DNA of 64,000 bases from Croceibacterium_A sp035626815 (GCA_035626815.1 DASPMY010000038.1:118055-182054); one strand, 5' to 3'. Shown: positions 8,557 through 16,341, counted from the stretch's first letter. The notes: generated from the letters alone by a model not told the origin. Made by a program: numbers and translations.

Positions 8557-9462
8557 TCACAGCCCGAGCCCATCGAAGCGCACGTCGCCTTCGCCATGCG
8601 TGGTGATGTGCCCCGCGGTCGGCTCGGCGAAATGCGCGCCGATGACCATCACGCCGCTGTCGGCGTACTTCTCGACGAAGCCCATGCGGGTCTGCCGGCC
8701 GGCTTCCTTGTCCATGTCGAAGGTTGCGGGGCGATAGGGCATCGCCACCTGCATCGGATGGTGCATCAGGTCGCCGGTGATGACCGCCTCCTCGCCCTGC
8801 GAGCTGATGCGCACGTGGACGTGGCCCGGCGTGTGCCCGTGGCTCGGCTCGCAGCGGATGCCCCAATCCTCCCCGCGCGCGATCTGGTGGTCGGCCTCGA
8901 TGAACTCGGCCATGCCCGCGGCGACGATCGGGTCGACGCATTCGACGAGGTGGGTGTCGGTGTGGATGCCGTCGTGGCGGAGCGTGTTCTGCCAAGCGTC
9001 GTACTCGGTCCGGCCGAACAGGTAGCGGGTGTTCGGGAAGGTCGGCCTGTATTCGCCGGTCTCGGGATCGCGATAGGTGTTCCAGCCGACATGGTCGAAG
9101 TGCAGGTGCGTGCACATCACCGTGTCGACGTCATGGCGGCTGACGCCGAGGCTCTCGAGGTCTTCGAGGAACCCTTCGGGCAAGTCGCAGAACACGTCGA
9201 AGTCGCGCTGCCGCCCGGCGCCGATGCACGAGTCGACGACGATCACCCGCCCCGGCGCCTGGACCACGAAGCCCTGGAAGTTCATCCGCTGCCGCCCGTC
9301 GGGCGTCGCGTAGTGGGGGTGCAGCCATTGCATCGCGATGACCTCCTCCGCCGTGGCGTCGGGCATGGTCATCTGGATGTTGTCCTGGAAGTCCCACAGC
9401 TCGACGATCCGCGTCACCGTGACGTCGCCGACCTGCCAGGACTTCATGTGTTCGCGGGCCAT
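8557..9462 (-). CDS. Metallo-beta-lactamase-fold hydrolase
   Basis: 301 residues. Metal-binding motifs are HLHFDHVGWN, SHGHTPGHVHV and GDLMHHPMQVA. The opening MAREHMKSWQVGDVTVTRI is typical of the cytoplasmic COG0491 group. The start ATG is preceded by AGGAGTTCCG. It is only modestly similar to the hydrolase at 6407-7216, so it is unlikely to be a recent duplicate. It ends at the edge of repeat family A and starts 19 bp from the repeat arm beside the DUF559 gene. Likely an esterase or lactonase of the same accessory cluster. Confidence 0.85.
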   Translation of the reverse strand: MAREHMKSWQVGDVTVTRIVELWDFQDNIQMTMPDATAEEVIAMQWLHPHYATPDGRQRMNFQGFVVQAPGRVIVVDSCIGAGRQRDFDVFCDLPEGFLEDLESLGVSRHDVDTVMCTHLHFDHVGWNTYRDPETGEYRPTFPNTRYLFGRTEYDAWQNTLRHDGIHTDTHLVECVDPIVAAGMAEFIEADHQIARGEDWGIRCEPSHGHTPGHVHVRISSQGEEAVITGDLMHHPMQVAMPYRPATFDMDKEAGRQTRMGFVEKYADSGVMVIGAHFAEPTAGHITTHGEGDVRFDGLGL

Positions 9463-9471
9463 CGGAACTCC

Positions 9472-9942
9472 TTAGCTGAGCCCCTCCCCTTCAGGGGAGG
9501 GGTTGGGGTGGGGGCTGTCCGCAATGCCCAACGCTTGCCGGATAACGTGCATCACACCCTCGATGTTGGCCATCACATCCTGGTTGGCGATGTGCAGCAC
9601 CGTGAATCCTAATCCGCGCAAGTAGGCATCGCGGCGTTGATCGCGGGCTGGATCGGCGTGGGTGTCGCCGTCGACTTCGATGATTAGCTTGGCCGACGGG
9701 CAGCAGAAGTCGGCAATGGCCCGGCCAATTACTTCCTGGCGGCGGAACTTGAAGCCTTGAAGCTGGGCGCTTGAGAGATGCCGCCAAAGGCGCTTTTCAG
9801 GCGCGGTCGGATTGTTGCGCATCTCGCGGGCGCGTTGGTGAAGTTCGGCCAATTGTGGGGCCGACAGGCCCCACCCCTTGCCCCTCCCCTGAAGGGGAGG
9901 GGAATCCGGGCGCCAGCCTTTGTCGCCGTGCAGTAGGCTCAC
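9472..9942 (-). CDS. DUF559-domain (Vsr-like) endonuclease-type protein embedded in a repeat
   Basis: Up to 156 residues. The conserved DUF559 part runs from NPTAPEKRLWRHL through FKFRRQEVIGRAIADFCCP and KLIIEVDGDTHAD to YLRGLGFTVLHI. The fold is related to very-short-patch-repair and restriction endonucleases; the acidic EVDGD and upstream glutamate are the expected active-site residues. The GTG at 9942 overlaps the GMC oxidoreductase stop (GTGA). An internal ATG at 9822 would give a 116-residue protein covering nearly all of the domain. The first ~25 and last ~14 residues are translated repeat sequence (PPLQGRGKGWGL and PHPNPSPEGEGLS). Base composition is somewhat less GC-rich than its neighbours. 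Confidence 0.75.
   Translation of the reverse strand: MSLLHGDKGWRPDSPPLQGRGKGWGLSAPQLAELHQRAREMRNNPTAPEKRLWRHLSSAQLQGFKFRRQEVIGRAIADFCCPSAKLIIEVDGDTHADPARDQRRDAYLRGLGFTVLHIANQDVMANIEGVMHVIRQALGIADSPHPNPSPEGEGLS
9481..9519 (+). repeat. Family C repeat arm, left of DUF559 gene
   Basis: The palindrome CCCCTCCCCTTCAGGGGAGG plus GG (9481-9502) is followed by a G-rich flank ending GGGGGCTGTC. The same arm in inverted orientation closes the other side of the gene at 9863-9902, and both arms recur at 50392-50487. Confidence 0.9.
9863..9902 (+). repeat. Family C repeat arm, right of DUF559 gene (inverted)
   Basis: GACAGGCCCCACCCC followed by the 22-bp palindrome at 9881-9902. It is the mirror image of the left arm at 9481-9519, so the nuclease-like gene lies inside a 422-bp inverted-repeat unit. 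Confidence 0.9.
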
Positions 9943-11609
9943 GCGGCCTTCTTCCGGCCCTTCGTGGGCTTGTACCTCGCCACGCTCTCGGGCGGCAGCT
10001 CGGCGGCGGGGAGCGGCTTCTTGCCGAGCACGAAGTCGGCGCCGCGCTCGCCGATCATCACGCATGGCGCGTTGGTGTTGCCGCCGATGATCGAGGGCAT
10101 GACCGAGGCGTCAGCCACCCTCAAGCCCTTGATGCCGTTCACGCGCAGCTGCGGATCGACCACCGCGTCCTTGTCCGATCCCATGCGGCAGGTGCCGACC
10201 GGGTGGTGCACCGTATAACCGGTTTCGCGGATGTACCGGTCGAACTGCCCGTCGGTTTGCGTGTCCGGCCCTGGCGCGACCTCGGTGCCTTCGTACTCGG
10301 CGAAGGCCTCGCTGGCGAACGCGGCGCGGGCGATCCTCAGCGCGCGGATCAGCGGCTTGATGTCGTCGGGGTGCTCGAGCAGGTGCGGGTCGATCAGCGG
10401 CGCGGCCATGGGATCGTTGCTGGCGAGCCGCAGCGTCCCGCGGCTCTTGGGATAAAGCGCGACCGGGCTGATGGCGTAGCCGTGGCCGACCGGGAACGGG
10501 ATCTTCGGATGGGTCAGCCGCTTGGCCGGCTGGAACACGAACTGCACGTCGGGCCGCGCGAGGCTCGGGTCGGTGCGCAGGAAAGCGACGCTCTCGAACA
10601 CGTTGCCGGCGAGCGGGCCGGTGCGGGTTAGCGCGTACTGGAGCGCACACCACAAGTTGCGCGGGACGGTCTTCCAGCTCCAGCCGTAGCTGGTCCAGTT
10701 GTCGGTCTCCATGTGCATCGGGCTGGCCGGGTGGTCGTGGTAGTTCTCGCCGACGCCGGGCAGGTCGAGCACGACGTCGATGCCCATCTCCTTGAGGTGG
10801 GCGGCGGGGCCGATGCCGCTGAGCATCAGAATCTGCGGCGTCTGCACGGTGCCGGCCGAGAGGATCACCTCGCGCCGCGCCGCGATCACCCGCCCGTCGG
10901 TCAGCTCGACGCCGGTCGCGCGGCCTTTCTCGACCAGCACCCGCGCCACGTGCGCGTCGGTCTGGACATGGATGTTGCCGCGCGCGAGCGCCGGGCGGAG
11001 CATGTTCTTGGCGGTGGTCTCGCGCTGGCCGCTGCGCATCAGCCCCTGGCGGCGGCCGTAGCCTTCCGGGTTCGGCCCGTTGAAGTCCGGGCAGGCGGGG
11101 AATTGCAGCGACGCGAGCGCGTCCATGAACGCGTAGTTCAGGGCGTTCGGTCCGTCGACGTGCTTGACGTTGATCGGCCCGCCCACCCCATGGAACACGC
11201 TCTCGGGATAATTCTCGTTATTCTCGGTGCGGGTGAAGTAGGGCAGCACTTCGGCGTAGGACCAGCCGGTGGCGCCGGCATCGGCCCAGTCGTCGTAGTC
11301 CGTCGGGTGGCCGCGAAAATAAACCATGCCGTTGATCGCGCCCGAGCCGCCGAGCACTCTCCCGCGCGGCACCGGGATCTCGCGCCCGGCCATGCCCGGC
11401 TGGGGCACGGTCTTGAACCGCCAGTTGGTCGGCGCCCGGTTGATCGCCGCGGCGACGAAGCTCGGGATATGGATGAACGGGTGGGTGTCGGCCCCGCCGG
11501 CCTCGATCACGCACGTCGTGCGCTCGGCCGCCTCGCCGAGCCGCGCCGCCAGCGCCGCCCCCGCCGACCCCGCGCCGACGACGATGTAATCGAATTCCGC
11601 GGCCGCCAT
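9939..11609 (-). CDS. GMC-family FAD-dependent oxidoreductase (choline dehydrogenase-like)
   Basis: 556 residues. The FAD-binding motif DYIVVGAGSAGAALAARL is at residues 7-24, the first GMC signature is GRVLGGSGAINGMVYFRG, the second is SAGTVQTPQILMLSGIG, and the catalytic-histidine region is HPVGTCRMGSD. The start ATG at 11609 has AGGAGA upstream and gives the usual N-terminus; an in-frame ATG 123 bp earlier lacks support. Enzymes of this group oxidise primary or secondary alcohols such as choline, polyethylene glycol or terpene alcohols. No betaine-aldehyde dehydrogenase neighbours it, so choline is not favoured. Confidence 0.92.
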   Translation of the reverse strand: MAAAEFDYIVVGAGSAGAALAARLGEAAERTTCVIEAGGADTHPFIHIPSFVAAAINRAPTNWRFKTVPQPGMAGREIPVPRGRVLGGSGAINGMVYFRGHPTDYDDWADAGATGWSYAEVLPYFTRTENNENYPESVFHGVGGPINVKHVDGPNALNYAFMDALASLQFPACPDFNGPNPEGYGRRQGLMRSGQRETTAKNMLRPALARGNIHVQTDAHVARVLVEKGRATGVELTDGRVIAARREVILSAGTVQTPQILMLSGIGPAAHLKEMGIDVVLDLPGVGENYHDHPASPMHMETDNWTSYGWSWKTVPRNLWCALQYALTRTGPLAGNVFESVAFLRTDPSLARPDVQFVFQPAKRLTHPKIPFPVGHGYAISPVALYPKSRGTLRLASNDPMAAPLIDPHLLEHPDDIKPLIRALRIARAAFASEAFAEYEGTEVAPGPDTQTDGQFDRYIRETGYTVHHPVGTCRMGSDKDAVVDPQLRVNGIKGLRVADASVMPSIIGGNTNAPCVMIGERGADFVLGKKPLPAAELPPESVARYKPTKGRKKAA

Positions 11610-11706
11610 TCGTGTCTCCTGCTTGTCACTGTGCGAAGGGAGAGGATGGTTGGCAAGGGGAAGGTTCGGCCGGTAAGCGTCTTGTTGGGATAGGGAGATC
11701 AAGCCG

Positions 11707-12168
11707 GTGTCTTTAGTGCAGTTCGCCGACAAATGGGGTTCAGGCGACTGTCCCCCGCGTCGCGTCTCGGATGCGGAGCTCGCTGACGTGGAGCACCAAT
11801 TTAGAATTCGCTTACCGGCTGATTATCGCGATGCATTGCTCGAAGTAGGACTTCCGCATCCCGCCCCCGCCCTCGTGAATGCGATCGTTGAGCGCAAGTT
11901 AACCCTGCTCGACCCAAACGACTTTTATGCTCCGGCCGATATTATCAAGCTGACACTGAATTGGCGCGAGGCAGGCATGCCTGCTGAACTGGTTGCTTTC
12001 GCAGGCGACGGTTGCGGGAACCAGTTCTGCTTTGATCGGGATCGCTTGGCGGGCCAAGCAGCGGATAGTCAGGCAGTCTTTTTCTGGGATCGTGAATATG
12101 AAACGGTCCGTCAAGTTGCACCCAGCTTTGAGGCTTGGATCGAGGCATTGTGTGAAGTCGAGCCATGA
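11707..12168 (+). CDS. SMI1/KNR4 (SUKH) family protein
   Basis: 153 residues starting with GTG. The SUKH-1 pattern is clear: an N-terminal helix VSDAELADVEHQF, then RLPADYRDALLEVG, a central strand region with ELVAFAGDGCGNQFCFD, and the hydrophobic VFFWDREYE. In bacteria SUKH proteins are usually immunity proteins against polymorphic or contact-dependent toxins. No toxin or secretion gene is adjacent. Codon use differs from the neighbours (TTA, AGA, ATT and other A/T-ending codons), which points to recent acquisition. The function here is inferred only from family. Confidence 0.85.
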   Translation: MSLVQFADKWGSGDCPPRRVSDAELADVEHQFRIRLPADYRDALLEVGLPHPAPALVNAIVERKLTLLDPNDFYAPADIIKLTLNWREAGMPAELVAFAGDGCGNQFCFDRDRLAGQAADSQAVFFWDREYETVRQVAPSFEAWIEALCEVEP

Positions 12169-12186
12169 GCTGGTGCGACCTGTCCT

Positions 12187-12975
12187 CTAACCCTCGCTGC
12201 CGTCATACTCGATCGCCGCCGCCGCCGCGCCCGACAGGACGAACCCGATCGGCCGCTCGGCTTCCTCGGTGCAGTGCGCGACCAGACCTGCGGTGCGGCA
12301 CAGCAGGCCGATGCCCTTGAGCGCGGCGAGCGGCCAGCCGAGGTCGAGCAGGATCGCCGGGATCGGGCCGTTGACGTTGACCGGCAGCGCGCGGCCGATC
12401 GCGTCGGGGAGCGCGGCCTTGATCGCGTACATCATCTCGACGTGCTCGCCCGCGACGCCGCGCTCGCCGGCAAGCTCGAGCAGCAGGTTGGCGCGCGGGT
12501 CGCCCTCGCTGTGCTGCGGGTGGCCGAAGCCGGGGATCGCCTTCTTTTCCCCGCGCAGCCTCGCGATGCCGTCGCGCGCGGCCTGGTCGGCGCCGACCCC
12601 GCGCGCGTGCTTGTCGGCAACGCATTCGGCGTAGAACTTGCCGGCCACCTCGGCGCTGCCCAGCACCACGCTGCCGCAGCCGAGCAGCCCGGCCGCGACC
12701 GCGCCCTGCAGCGCCTCGGGCGCGGCGGCGAGCGTCATCCGCGCGGCGACCACGCTCGGCACCAGGCCGTGCTCGGCGAGCGCGCAGAGGATGGCATTGA
12801 GAAAGAAGGCCTGGTCCTCGTTCGGCTCCTCGCCGGTGACCAGCAGCCAGAAGTAGCTGGTGAAGTCCATCTTGCCGATGATCTCGCCGACCAGGTCGCG
12901 GCCGCGCACGGTGATGCTCTCGGCGTCCGAGGTGCAGATGGCGGAATAGGGCGCGTCCTGCTTGCCGATGCGCAT
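12187..12975 (-). CDS. Citryl-CoA lyase / citrate synthase-like protein
   Basis: 262 residues of the citrate-synthase fold, shorter than true citrate synthase (about 430), as in the stand-alone citryl-CoA lyase group. The catalytic region is IPGFGHPQHSEGDPRANLLL, with further active-site residues near VNVNGPIPAILLDLGWP. The start at 12975 is preceded by GGAAGGAGAACGAGAG; in-frame upstream codons would run into a repeat. The enzyme would cleave or form a citryl-CoA-like beta-hydroxyacyl-CoA. A divergent CoA transferase gene 243 bp away could supply the CoA thioester, so the pair may act together; the actual acyl group is unknown. Confidence 0.85.
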   Translation of the reverse strand: MRIGKQDAPYSAICTSDAESITVRGRDLVGEIIGKMDFTSYFWLLVTGEEPNEDQAFFLNAILCALAEHGLVPSVVAARMTLAAAPEALQGAVAAGLLGCGSVVLGSAEVAGKFYAECVADKHARGVGADQAARDGIARLRGEKKAIPGFGHPQHSEGDPRANLLLELAGERGVAGEHVEMMYAIKAALPDAIGRALPVNVNGPIPAILLDLGWPLAALKGIGLLCRTAGLVAHCTEEAERPIGFVLSGAAAAAIEYDGSEG

Positions 12976-13026
12976 CTCTCGTTCTCCTTCCGGGTCGGCG
13001 CGCTTCAAGCACACCTTTCCCCTCTT

Positions 13027-13170
13027 CGTCATGCTGAACTTGTTTCAGCATCCATCCCTCGTCTCGCGCGGAGACCGGCAGGGTGACGCCCACCGCCGCC
13101 AGCTATGCTCTCGTATTCTGCACTCCGCTCCGGGCCGCGAAATGGACCCTGAAACAAGTTCAGGGTGACG
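13027..13170 (+). repeat. Palindromic intergenic repeat, family D
   Basis: The ends form a 29-bp imperfect inverted repeat. The left end contains CTGAACTTGTTTCAG and the right end its exact complement CTGAAACAAGTTCAG, flanked by matching GTCA/TGAC and CCAT/ATGG. The element occupies most of the divergent promoter region between the citryl-CoA-lyase-like and CoA-transferase genes. Confidence 0.85.
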
Positions 13171-13218
13171 AAGTGAGTAAGCCGCGGTTAGGGGGATGCC
13201 GAGAATTGGGAGACCGTA

Positions 13219-14379
13219 ATGGCCAAACCGCTTGCAGGCGTGCGCGTGCTCGACATGGGCACTTTCATCACCGGCCCGGCCGCGGGCATGCTGCTGGCGG
13301 ATCTCGGCGCGGAGGTGATCAAGGTCGAGATGCCGGGCACCGGCGACCCGTTCCGCGCCTTCAAGGGCGACCTCTATTCGCCGCACTACCAGACCTACAA
13401 CCGCAACAAGAAGTCGATCGAGCTCAACACCAAGCTGCCCGAGGACCTCGCCGCGTTCGACGCGCTGGTCTCGACGGCCGACGTGTTCATCCAGAACTTC
13501 CGCCCGGGCGTCGCGGAGCGGCTCGGCGTCGGGCCCGAGCGGCTGCAGGGCCTCAACCCGCGGCTGATCTATTGCGGGATCTCCGGCTTCGGCAACGACG
13601 GGCCGTGGAAGGACCGCCCAGCGTTCGACACCGTCAGCCAGGCGGTCACCGGGTTCCTGCGGCTGCTGGTCAACCCGGCCAACCCGCGCGTGGTCGGCCC
13701 GGCGATCGGCGACGCGGTGAGCGGCTTCTTCGCCGCCCAGGGCGTGCTCGCGGCGCTCTACGAGCGCGAGACGACGGGCAAGGGCCGGCTGGTCGAGACC
13801 TCGATGTTCGAGGCGATGAGCTACTTCAACCTCGACGACTTCACGCACTATCTCTCGGTCGACGAGGTCATGGGCCCGTGGTCGCGGCCGCACGTCTCGC
13901 AGAGCTACGTGTTCGAGTGTGCGGACCACGGCTGGATCGCGCTGCACATGTCGAGCCCGCCCAAGTTCTGGGAGAACCTCGCCGAGGCGGTCGGCCAGCC
14001 CGGCATGCTGCAGCGGCCCGAGTTCGAGAGCCGTCCGGCGCGGATCGCCAATTACGAAAAGGTCGTCGAATTCCTCGCCCCGATCTTCGCGCAGCACCCG
14101 CGCGAGTACTGGGAGGAGCGCCTCGCCGCGCTCGAGGTGCCGCATTCGCCGGTCTACACCTCGAAGGAGGTGGTCGAGGGCGAGCTGGCCAAGCACCACA
14201 AGCTGGTGGTGGAGGGCGAAGGCGCGCGCGGCACCTTCCGCACGATCCGCTTCCCGGTCCGCTTCGACGGCGAGATCGAGGGCAGCGTGGTGCCGCCGCC
14301 CGAGCTCGGCGATGCGAACGAGGAGGTGCTGGGTCCTTCGAGACGGGCCTTCGACAAGCTCAGTCCCTCCTCAGGATGA
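13219..14379 (+). CDS. CaiB/BaiF family CoA transferase
   Basis: 386 residues of a class III CoA transferase, which moves CoA between carboxylic acids through an aspartyl intermediate. It opens with LAGVRVLDMGTFITGPAAGM, followed by the CoA-binding region VEMPGTGDPFR. The catalytic Asp is in AIGDAVSGFFAAQGVL. It is family length, but the last 16 residues and the stop codon come from repeat element 14332-14464, so an earlier native C-terminus may have been replaced. It is divergent from the citryl-CoA-lyase-like gene, a likely partner. Acyl donor and acceptor unknown. Confidence 0.92.
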   Translation: MAKPLAGVRVLDMGTFITGPAAGMLLADLGAEVIKVEMPGTGDPFRAFKGDLYSPHYQTYNRNKKSIELNTKLPEDLAAFDALVSTADVFIQNFRPGVAERLGVGPERLQGLNPRLIYCGISGFGNDGPWKDRPAFDTVSQAVTGFLRLLVNPANPRVVGPAIGDAVSGFFAAQGVLAALYERETTGKGRLVETSMFEAMSYFNLDDFTHYLSVDEVMGPWSRPHVSQSYVFECADHGWIALHMSSPPKFWENLAEAVGQPGMLQRPEFESRPARIANYEKVVEFLAPIFAQHPREYWEERLAALEVPHSPVYTSKEVVEGELAKHHKLVVEGEGARGTFRTIRFPVRFDGEIEGSVVPPPELGDANEEVLGPSRRAFDKLSPSSG

Positions 14380-14464
14380 GCGGACCTCTCCGACGATCGC
14401 TCATCCTGAGGAGCGGCTGAGGAGCCGGCGCAGCCGGCGTCTCGAAGACGCGTCTCGAAGGACC
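14332..14464 (+). repeat. Palindromic intergenic repeat, family A, copy 2, with 14-bp terminal inverted repeats
   Basis: The termini are perfect 14-bp inverted repeats: GGTCCTTCGAGACG at 14332-14345 and CGTCTCGAAGGACC at 14451-14464. The same inner palindrome as the copy at 8414-8556 is present. The left third is read as coding sequence of the CoA transferase and provides its TGA. Confidence 0.9.
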
Positions 14465-14466
14465 GG

Positions 14467-14494
14467 TTGCCGCGTGCAAATGCTTTGTTAGACT
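14467..14494 (+). promoter_or_regulatory. Possible sigma-70-type promoter for the VOC gene
   Basis: TTGCCG at 14467-14472 and TAGACT at 14489-14494 are 16 bp apart, each matching four of six consensus bases. The site lies just outside repeat family A and 48 bp before the likely start codon. This is a pattern match only. Confidence 0.35.
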
Positions 14495-14541
14495 AGCCAG
14501 CAAAGCCGCCCAAGAGTCGGGCCGCGATGGGAGATTTTACG

Positions 14542-15090
14542 ATGACCGCCAAGTTGCCGAGCCGGCTGCACCACACGGCCTATGTCGCGAAAGACCTCGA
14601 AGCGACGCGCCACTTCTACGAGGACATTCTCGGCTTCCCGCTGGTCGCCACCTGGTGCGAGCAGGAAGAGCTGTTCGGCAAGGAGCGGACGTACTGCCAC
14701 TGCTTCTTCGGGCTGGCCGACGGGAGCGCGCTGGCTTTCTTCCAGTTCGCCAATGCGGACGATCAGAAGGAATTCGGCCCCGAGCTTCCCGGCAGCCCCT
14801 TCCGTCACGTGGCCCTCAACGTCGATGGGGAGGCCCAGGCCGAGCTCGAACGGCGCATCAAGGATGCGGGCCTGGAAGCGACTTACGTGCTCGAGCATGG
14901 CTATTGCCGCTCGGTCTACGTGGTCGATCCCGACGGGATGATCGTCGAGTTCACCCGCGATGCCGATCACGCCGACCAGATCAACGCCATCCGCGCCAAG
15001 GACGCCCACAGCGAGTTGAAGCGCTGGCTGGCCGGCGATCACACGCCGAACAACGACGTGCGGCCTTCCACGCTCGAAGCCGCGGCCTGA
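14542..15090 (+). CDS. VOC-fold protein (glyoxalase / extradiol dioxygenase superfamily)
   Basis: 182 residues from the ATG at 14542, which has GGGAGA seven bases upstream; an in-frame ATG at 14527 would add five residues. Metal-ligand positions of a VOC enzyme are visible: His in LHHTAYVAKDLEATRHFY, His in FRHVALNVDG, and Glu in DPDGMIVEFTRD. The superfamily covers glyoxalase I, fosfomycin resistance proteins and ring-cleaving dioxygenases. The protein has one module pair with a helical C-terminal extension. In this catabolic setting an isomerase or dioxygenase is possible; the sequence does not decide between them. Confidence 0.85.
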   Translation: MTAKLPSRLHHTAYVAKDLEATRHFYEDILGFPLVATWCEQEELFGKERTYCHCFFGLADGSALAFFQFANADDQKEFGPELPGSPFRHVALNVDGEAQAELERRIKDAGLEATYVLEHGYCRSVYVVDPDGMIVEFTRDADHADQINAIRAKDAHSELKRWLAGDHTPNNDVRPSTLEAAA

Positions 15091-15106
15091 GCCCAATCAA
15101 GACCCT

Positions 15107-15193
15107 CGTCATTGCGAGCGGAGCGAAGCAATCCAGGGGGGATTGCTTTGACGCCCTGGATTGACGCGGGACCTTCGGTCCCTCGCAATGACG
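15107..15193 (+). repeat. Palindromic intergenic repeat, family B, copy 1
   Basis: Perfect 12-bp terminal inverted repeats CGTCATTGCGAG and CTCGCAATGACG enclose an inner inverted repeat built on AGCAATCCAG. Other copies lie at 53724-53809 and 56309-56394. Confidence 0.9.
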
Positions 15194-15210
15194 AATTGAG
15201 AGGATACTGC

Positions 15211-16248
15211 ATGTTCCATACGCTCCTTCCCACCTCGCTGGTCGGATCGTACGCCCAGCCCGACTGGCTGATCGACCGCGAGAAGCTGGCCGGCCGCTTT
15301 CCCCCGCGCACGCGCGTGAAGGAATTGTGGCGGGTGCCGGAGGACTGGCTCGAGCAGGCCTGGGACGACGCGACGGTCTACGCGATCGCCGAGCAGGAAC
15401 GCGCGGGCCTCGACATCATCACCGACGGCGAGATGCGGCGCGAGAGCTACTCGAACCGCTTCGCCACCGCGCTCGACGGGGTCGACATGGACAACCACGG
15501 CACCGCGCTCGACCGCAGCGGGGAGCCGGTGCCGGTGCCGCGCGTGGTCGGCCCGATCAAGCGCCGCCACGCGGTGCAGGTGCGCGACGTCGAGTTCCTG
15601 CGCGAGCACGCCTCACCGGACAAGAAGATCAAGATCACCGTGCCCGGCCCGTTCACGATGGCGCAGCAGGCGCAGGACGATTTCTACGGCGACGGCGAGG
15701 CGCTCGCGGTGGCTTACGCCGGCGCGGTCAACGAGGAGATCAAGGACCTGTTCGCCGCCGGCGCCGACGTCGTCCAGCTCGACGAGCCGTACATGCAGGC
15801 GCGGCCGGACAAGGCGCGGCAGTATGGGTTGAAGGCGCTCGAGCGGGCGCTCGAAGGGGTCGAAGGCACCACCGCGCTGCACATTTGCTTCGGCTACGCG
15901 CACCTGATCCACGAGCGGCCCGAAGGGTATTCCTTCCTGCCCGAGCTGAGCGGCAGCGAGGTGCAGCAGATCTCGATCGAGACCGCGCAGTCGCACCTCG
16001 ACACCGCGGTGCTCGAGACGCTGCCCGGCAAGACGATCATCCTCGGGGTGCTCGACCTGTCGACGCACGAGATCGACACGCCCGACGAGGTCGCCGAGCG
16101 CATTCGCCGCGCGCTGCCGCACGTCAGCCCCGAGCGGGTCATCGTCGCGCCCGACTGCGGCCTCAAGTACCTCCCGCGCGAGGTCGCGTTCGGCAAGATG
16201 AAGGCGATGGCGGACGGGGCCGCCATCGTGCGGGCCGAGCTGGCGTAA
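15211..16248 (+). CDS. MetE C-terminal-like protein (cobalamin-independent methionine synthase II family)
   Basis: 345 residues corresponding to the C-terminal catalytic barrel of MetE, without the N-terminal folate-binding barrel. Zinc-site equivalents are present: HxC in LHICFGYAHL and a later Cys in PDCGLKYLPRE. The substrate region TDGEMRRESYSN is also seen. ATG 15211 has GAGAGGA upstream; a longer open frame runs back through repeat family B and is not believed. Such short MetE-like proteins transfer methyl groups from donors other than methyltetrahydrofolate or have uncharacterised roles. A homologous gene follows at 16342. Confidence 0.85.
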   Translation: MFHTLLPTSLVGSYAQPDWLIDREKLAGRFPPRTRVKELWRVPEDWLEQAWDDATVYAIAEQERAGLDIITDGEMRRESYSNRFATALDGVDMDNHGTALDRSGEPVPVPRVVGPIKRRHAVQVRDVEFLREHASPDKKIKITVPGPFTMAQQAQDDFYGDGEALAVAYAGAVNEEIKDLFAAGADVVQLDEPYMQARPDKARQYGLKALERALEGVEGTTALHICFGYAHLIHERPEGYSFLPELSGSEVQQISIETAQSHLDTAVLETLPGKTIILGVLDLSTHEIDTPDEVAERIRRALPHVSPERVIVAPDCGLKYLPREVAFGKMKAMADGAAIVRAELA

Positions 16249-16262
16249 GCTCAGACCCATCT

Positions 16263-16328
16263 CCGTTCGTGTCGAGCGAAGTCGAGACACGTTGCGCACG
16301 GCATCTCGACTTCGCTCGATGCGAACGG
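16263..16328 (+). repeat. Palindromic intergenic repeat, family E
   Basis: The 25-bp arms at 16263-16287 and 16304-16328 are inverted complements with two mismatches, containing TCGAGCGAAGTCGAGA and TCTCGACTTCGCTCGA. The element fills the gap between the two MetE-like genes. Confidence 0.88.
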
Positions 16329-16341
16329 GAAAGGTAATCGC

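Noticed and set aside
6407..9462. Quorum-quenching locus
   Set aside because: The metallo-hydrolases resemble lactonases, but no LuxR/LuxI gene accompanies them and their operon contains a P450 and dehydrogenase.
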